64,000 nt of DNA, from positions 434,001 to 498,000 of the forward strand of contig NZ_BQHJ01000004.1 of the NCBI RefSeq assembly GCF_021603645.1, written 5' to 3'. The DNA is from Pseudomonas pseudonitroreducens (GTDB lineage: Bacteria; Pseudomonadota; Gammaproteobacteria; Pseudomonadales; Pseudomonadaceae). The first letter of the stretch is position 1; every line of letters starts with the position of its first letter. A model generated the notes under the pieces. That model was given only the letters and a program-made list of their open reading frames with translations, had not been told where the DNA came from and ran no database searches. The translations under genes were made by a program, and so were the position numbers. Below, in pieces: positions 61,111 to 64,000 of the stretch.

Positions 61111-61178
61111 CGGCTGCTCATCAGTACCCAGCCACCACGCTGGGCAGACCGCTCCGGCCAGGCCGGGGCGGTTTCGCT
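61111..61178. repeat. 68-bp direct repeat, copy 2
   Basis: Direct copy of 60508-60575 with 9 mismatches. Its end overlaps the stop of the 61178 gene. On the minus strand it serves as the leader of the 60878 frame. Confidence 0.85.
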
Positions 61179-61429
61179 TAGTGGATGGTGGGTTTCCCCT
61201 CGGTAGATGGCGCCGGCTCCTGAGCCTCCGCACGGGCGGCCTTGCACTTGTCGCACTGGCAAGTCCCTTTCTCTGCCGCGCTCTTGGTGGCCTTCGGCAC
61301 GATGTCTTTGGCGACGTGCAGAAGAGCCAACGCGGTGATCGCGGCCGGGCCGTCCTTTCTGCCCGTGCCATCCAGCATGATGCTCAGGCCGTCGCTTTCC
61401 TCGGTGATGGTGATGGTGAACTTGCTCAT
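61178..61429 (-). CDS. Small phage protein with CxCxxC motif
   Basis: An 83-residue protein, MSKFTITITEESDGLSIMLD then a helix and CQCDKCKAARAEA, which could hold zinc. Early or middle region gene of unknown role. Part of a tight minus-strand gene row. Confidence 0.75.
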   Translation of the reverse strand: MSKFTITITEESDGLSIMLDGTGRKDGPAAITALALLHVAKDIVPKATKSAAEKGTCQCDKCKAARAEAQEPAPSTEGKPTIH

Positions 61430-61437
61430 GAATCCCC

Positions 61438-61803
61438 CTAGCGCAGGCAGTGAAAGGTGATGTGATAGTCGCGGGCGATCTGGCGCACCCGCTTGGGATG
61501 AAGGCGCAAGTCATGGGCCGCCATCTGCGGCGTCCATCCGCGCTTGGCCATCGCCTCGATCCGTGCGGCCATCGGCGGCAAGAGCGGGCTGGGCGACGGT
61601 GCTGGCTCATCGTCGAAGGCGTCGACAGGCGCGACCTCCGGCGGGAGTACTTCCTCCAGCTCGGCCGGCTCGACTGCAGCGACTTCCTCGACCTGGAGCG
61701 CTGGCATTGGCGGCACCTGGTCCATGCCCAGGGCCTGACGCGCCAGGCGTGCCTCGACGCGGCAGAGCGTCCGGTAGATCAGCTGTGCAGCACGCTGGTG
61801 CAT
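61438..61803 (-). CDS. Phage protein with helix-turn-helix-like C-terminus
   Basis: A 121-residue protein: helical N-terminus (MHQRAAQLIYRTLCRVEARL), Pro/Glu/Val-rich linker, and a C-terminal GWTPQMAAHDLRLHPKRVRQIARDY that reads like a helix-turn-helix. A small early regulator or accessory factor is possible. Confidence 0.7.
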   Translation of the reverse strand: MHQRAAQLIYRTLCRVEARLARQALGMDQVPPMPALQVEEVAAVEPAELEEVLPPEVAPVDAFDDEPAPSPSPLLPPMAARIEAMAKRGWTPQMAAHDLRLHPKRVRQIARDYHITFHCLR

Positions 61804-61804
61804 G

Positions 61805-62023
61805 TCAGTGCCCCTCCGCAGTGATCCGCCAGCGGCTGTCGCGGCTGCCTTCGCGCACGTCTTCGATGCACTCGACTCGCAGGGCGGCATCAGGGAAAAG
61901 CTTGTGGCCCAGGCGTTTGGCGCATTGCTCGCGGCTCCAACTGCAACTGGCCGACTTGCCCTTGCTGGTAGCGGTGTAGCCGTCGCCAGCGCGGCGCATG
62001 TTGAACTCGACGGAGTTGCTCAT
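61805..62023 (-). CDS. Small phage protein, unknown
   Basis: A 72-residue protein starting MSNSVEFNMRRAGDGYTATS with three cysteines. It overlaps the upstream gene by 4 bases and ends 1 base before the next. No family recognised. Confidence 0.7.
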   Translation of the reverse strand: MSNSVEFNMRRAGDGYTATSKGKSASCSWSREQCAKRLGHKLFPDAALRVECIEDVREGSRDSRWRITAEGH

Positions 62024-62238
62024 GCCTTGGCCTCCCGCATTTCCCGGAGGGCTTCTAGGACCTTTGCCACGGGGTCCAGGTACTCGCCAGTGATGGCAAC
62101 CACTACCAGCTCGTTGCCGTTGTCCAACGTCAGGTGCATGACGTCGAAGGCGTCGGCAGCGAGCTGCTCGGCCTCGTCGATCATCTGGCGGACGCTTTTG
62201 TCCAGGTTCATGTCATCGAGCAGAGGTGCTTGCCCCAT
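62020..62238 (-). CDS. Small phage protein, unknown
   Basis: A 72-residue acidic/helical protein starting MGQAPLLDDMNLDKSV. Start chosen from spacing: it lies one base after the upstream gene's stop at 62240. The longer frame upstream is inside that neighbour. No family recognised. Confidence 0.65.
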   Translation of the reverse strand: MGQAPLLDDMNLDKSVRQMIDEAEQLAADAFDVMHLTLDNGNELVVVAITGEYLDPVAKVLEALREMREAKA

Positions 62239-62239
62239 G

Positions 62240-62512
62240 TCACACCCCCAACGCCCGGACACCGGGCGCATCGTGAGTGGACAGATCGCGTATGTAGCGG
62301 GCGATGGCGCCGAGATTGGCGCGCGGTTCCGCACCAGCACGGACGCCAGGGACGCGCCAGGCCAGGCCCGCAACGGGGTCGGCACTGAGGTCAATCACTC
62401 GGCGCAGCTCGACCGAGTCACCCACGGCGAGGGCGAAATAGCCGTCACCAGGGTGCTCGTCGTGCAGCTCGATCAGGCCGTCTATGCGGCACACGGCATA
62501 GGTCTTGACCAT
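62240..62512 (-). CDS. Small phage protein, unknown
   Basis: A 90-residue protein starting MVKTYAVCRIDGLIELHDEH with a beta-rich N-terminal half. Two bases separate it from the upstream gene. No family recognised. Confidence 0.68.
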   Translation of the reverse strand: MVKTYAVCRIDGLIELHDEHPGDGYFALAVGDSVELRRVIDLSADPVAGLAWRVPGVRAGAEPRANLGAIARYIRDLSTHDAPGVRALGV

Positions 62513-62514
62513 GA

Positions 62515-62820
62515 TCAGTTGCCCTCCAGGAGGAGGGTCTGATGCGGGAGCTGGCCGGGTGCCCTCCTGCGACTTCTCGGAGCAGCCGGCTCCGACGCCG
62601 CTCTCGGCATGACCAACTGACCAGGGCGCACCATTGACAGCTCGGCATTCGGGTTTTCTCCGACGATGTATTTGATGTCGTCGCCCGAGTAGTCCATTTC
62701 CACCCTGGCCGCGCGGCTCATGATGTCGATGACCTTGAGTGCGTCTGCCTGGGGCAGCAGGTAGCGCTCGTAATTGAAGGTGACGATGCAGAGCTGCTGC
62801 TTACTATTGCGTGCGGCCAT
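62515..62820 (-). CDS. Small phage protein, unknown
   Basis: A 101-residue protein starting MAARNSKQQLCIVTFNYERY, basic at the C-terminus (PRSRRRAPGQ). Two bases from the DUF3164 gene. No family recognised. Confidence 0.68.
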   Translation of the reverse strand: MAARNSKQQLCIVTFNYERYLLPQADALKVIDIMSRAARVEMDYSGDDIKYIVGENPNAELSMVRPGQLVMPRAASEPAAPRSRRRAPGQLPHQTLLLEGN

Positions 62821-62822
62821 GG

Positions 62823-63440
62823 TCACACCCCCGCGATGTCGAGCGGGATCGCCCGCCACTGGTCAGAGTCGCCAACACGCTCATGGACGCGGATGTAGTC
62901 CTTGGACCCGACGACCTGGCAGGCCTCAGCGATGGCCTTCATTGCGCGTTGCCAGCGCTCGTCAGTGATTTCCAAGCGGCGAAGCGCAAGGACGTTGGCG
63001 GTACGTACCTCGCCTTTGGTGTCGGTGCGGAAAGCGTCATTGACCAGGGTGACGACCTCCGGGCGGGCGCCCTCGGTCCATTCCAGCAAGCACTGGTCAA
63101 TCAGGGCTCGGGCCGCCTGCAGGCGCTCATCGAACTGGATGGACTGCTGTACGGCCTTGGTGATCTTGAAGCGTCCATCGAACGACACCAGGCTGACGTT
63201 GCCTTTCTTGCCGCCCAGCTTGACGCCGTACTGATCGGCGGACAGCTCTACGAAAGCGGCGACGTCACCGAACGCCGATACCTTGAACTCGGCGATCAGG
63301 CTGTGCAGTTGCTTGGCCTTCTCCACAAGCTCCAGCACCAACTGGTCGCGTGCTTGGTCGATGGGCTTGATCAGGCTTTCGTGTACCAGGCGCTTCTGCG
63401 CGTCCAGGCGGAAGCCTTCGGGGATTGCGATTTGGTTCAT
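62823..63440 (-). CDS. DUF3164 phage protein
   Basis: A 205-residue protein of the DUF3164 family found in the early region of Mu-like phages: IPEGFRLDAQKRLVHESLIK at the start and YGVKLGGKKGNVSLVSFDGR in the middle. Its place next to the transposition genes suggests a role in replication, but no activity is known to me. Confidence 0.85.
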   Translation of the reverse strand: MNQIAIPEGFRLDAQKRLVHESLIKPIDQARDQLVLELVEKAKQLHSLIAEFKVSAFGDVAAFVELSADQYGVKLGGKKGNVSLVSFDGRFKITKAVQQSIQFDERLQAARALIDQCLLEWTEGARPEVVTLVNDAFRTDTKGEVRTANVLALRRLEITDERWQRAMKAIAEACQVVGSKDYIRVHERVGDSDQWRAIPLDIAGV

Positions 63441-63457
63441 GGGATGGCTCCTGTTGA

Positions 63458-63784
63458 TCAGTGGGAAGTGAGGTCGATGGGGGACAGGCTGGCGAAGTCG
63501 CGGTAACTGATCGGCTCGGACCAGGTGACTTCCACGCCCTGGAACTGCGCGCTGTAACGGGTGCTGCCTGCCGAGCCCTGGCGCTGGTAGCCGCAGACCA
63601 GCTTCAGGCCGACCAGGCGGCGGCCGTCCTCGGGGCTGATGACAAGGCGGTATGCCTCAGGCTCGATGCGGTGTAGGCGGATACCCATGCGCTGCAGATC
63701 ACGCGCCGCGCTGTTGAAGGTCCGCAGCCGATCAGCCAGGCGCGGGGTCAGGACTTTCAGGACAGCGTTAGTGCTGGCTTGCAT
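63458..63784 (-). CDS. Early-region phage protein, unknown
   Basis: A 108-residue protein starting MQASTNAVLKVLTPRLADRL, basic. It overlaps the Cys-rich gene upstream by 17 bases. No family recognised. Confidence 0.68.
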   Translation of the reverse strand: MQASTNAVLKVLTPRLADRLRTFNSAARDLQRMGIRLHRIEPEAYRLVISPEDGRRLVGLKLVCGYQRQGSAGSTRYSAQFQGVEVTWSEPISYRDFASLSPIDLTSH

Positions 63785-63977
63785 GGCTCGCCTCCAGGGC
63801 ATTCGCGCAGTTGGGGTTGTGGGTGCAGTGCTGGCAGGCCTTCCACTGCTGCATGGCCTGCGGGTTGTGGGTCGGAGCCTTCTTTTCGCGGTAGCTTTGG
63901 CACTCGATCAGGCTGATGGGCTCGCCCTGGGCGGGACAGTCCAGTCCGCCCAGGGCGGCCACCACACGACGTTCCAC
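63768..63977 (-). CDS. Small Cys-rich phage protein, start uncertain
   Basis: At least 69 residues with six cysteines and a CxxC pair (WKACQHCTHNPNC), suggesting zinc or iron-sulfur binding. GTG at 63977 is the visible start, but the frame stays open to the right edge, so the gene may begin outside the window. Confidence 0.6.
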   Translation of the reverse strand: MERRVVAALGGLDCPAQGEPISLIECQSYREKKAPTHNPQAMQQWKACQHCTHNPNCANALEASHASQH

Positions 63978-64000
63978 GGCCGAGGTGCTCGGCGACGGGT

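Larger units (their letters stand above)
34327..64000 (-). mobile_element. Mu-like transposable prophage, right portion (left end outside window)
   Basis: At least 29.7 kb of a Mu-like contractile-tailed phage, transcribed towards its right end. Gene order follows Mu: DUF3164, gp16-like, Mor, lysis, gp25-gp29, F, G, I, T, sheath, tube, chaperones, tape measure, N, P, baseplate, fibre, fibre chaperone. The right end is placed at TGTAAGCGCG (34327) because Mu-type ends start with TG and repeated motifs follow at once. The flanking target duplication cannot be checked here. Confidence 0.9.

Overview
The window (about 63% G+C by eye) looks like a Pseudomonas-type gammaproteobacterial chromosome. 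The evidence is the REP palindromes with the GGAGCGAGCTTGCTCGCGAA core, the heme-uptake/ECF sigma module beside the phnW-phnX phosphonate genes, and several small Pseudomonas-style families (DUF1615, DUF1543, YajD, YbaN). From about 34.33 kb to the right edge it is a Mu-like transposable prophage with a contractile tail.

Region 1 (1-15.5 kb, all minus strand, read right to left) is an uptake [NiFe]-hydrogenase locus. It starts with a sensing block: response regulator hoxA, regulatory hydrogenase hoxB-hoxC, nikR and kinase hoxJ. A nickel permease follows, with a NikR-type operator in front of it. Then come the structural genes hupS-hupL-hupC, the maturation genes hupD-F-G-H-I-J-K, hypA, and hypB running off the left edge. 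The small subunit carries the two extra cysteines of oxygen-tolerant membrane-bound hydrogenases, at the same mature positions (19 and 120) as in the Ralstonia enzyme. The sensor large subunit ends at its last metal ligand and has the bulky gas-channel residues of H2 sensors. A sigma-54 promoter precedes hupS, as expected for control by an NtrC-type HoxA.

Region 2 (15.7-34.3 kb) is ordinary host chromosome: an Lrp regulator divergent from an EamA exporter, a DUF1615 lipoprotein, a TetR regulator, an ArsC-like protein, a luciferase-like monooxygenase, a YajD nuclease and a DUF454 protein. A heme acquisition unit (heme oxygenase, TonB receptor with STN domain, FecR-type anti-sigma, ECF sigma with a Fur box) follows. 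The 2-aminoethylphosphonate unit comes next: an OPA-type transporter, two LysR regulators, phnW and phnX, then a terminator and a structured intergenic repeat that abuts the prophage.

Region 3 (34.33-64 kb) is the right part of the Mu-like prophage, read right to left. It holds small early/middle genes, a DUF3164 gene, a gp16-like gene, Mor, lysis genes (SAR endolysin, spanin with nested Rz1), packaging and head genes, sheath and tube, a tail chaperone with a programmed -1 frameshift, tape measure, baseplate, and one tail fibre with its chaperone. The right end carries three direct repeats that look like transposase binding sites. Transposase, repressor and left end lie beyond the window.

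The most interesting signals are the NikR/H2-sensor arrangement with its operator, the oxygen-tolerance signatures, the A AAA AAG frameshift cassette, an unannotated 36-residue hydrophobic ORF before the tape measure, a gene broken (or switched) at a G8 tract next to mor, and a 68-bp duplicated leader bracketing a low-GC, opposite-strand gene in the prophage.
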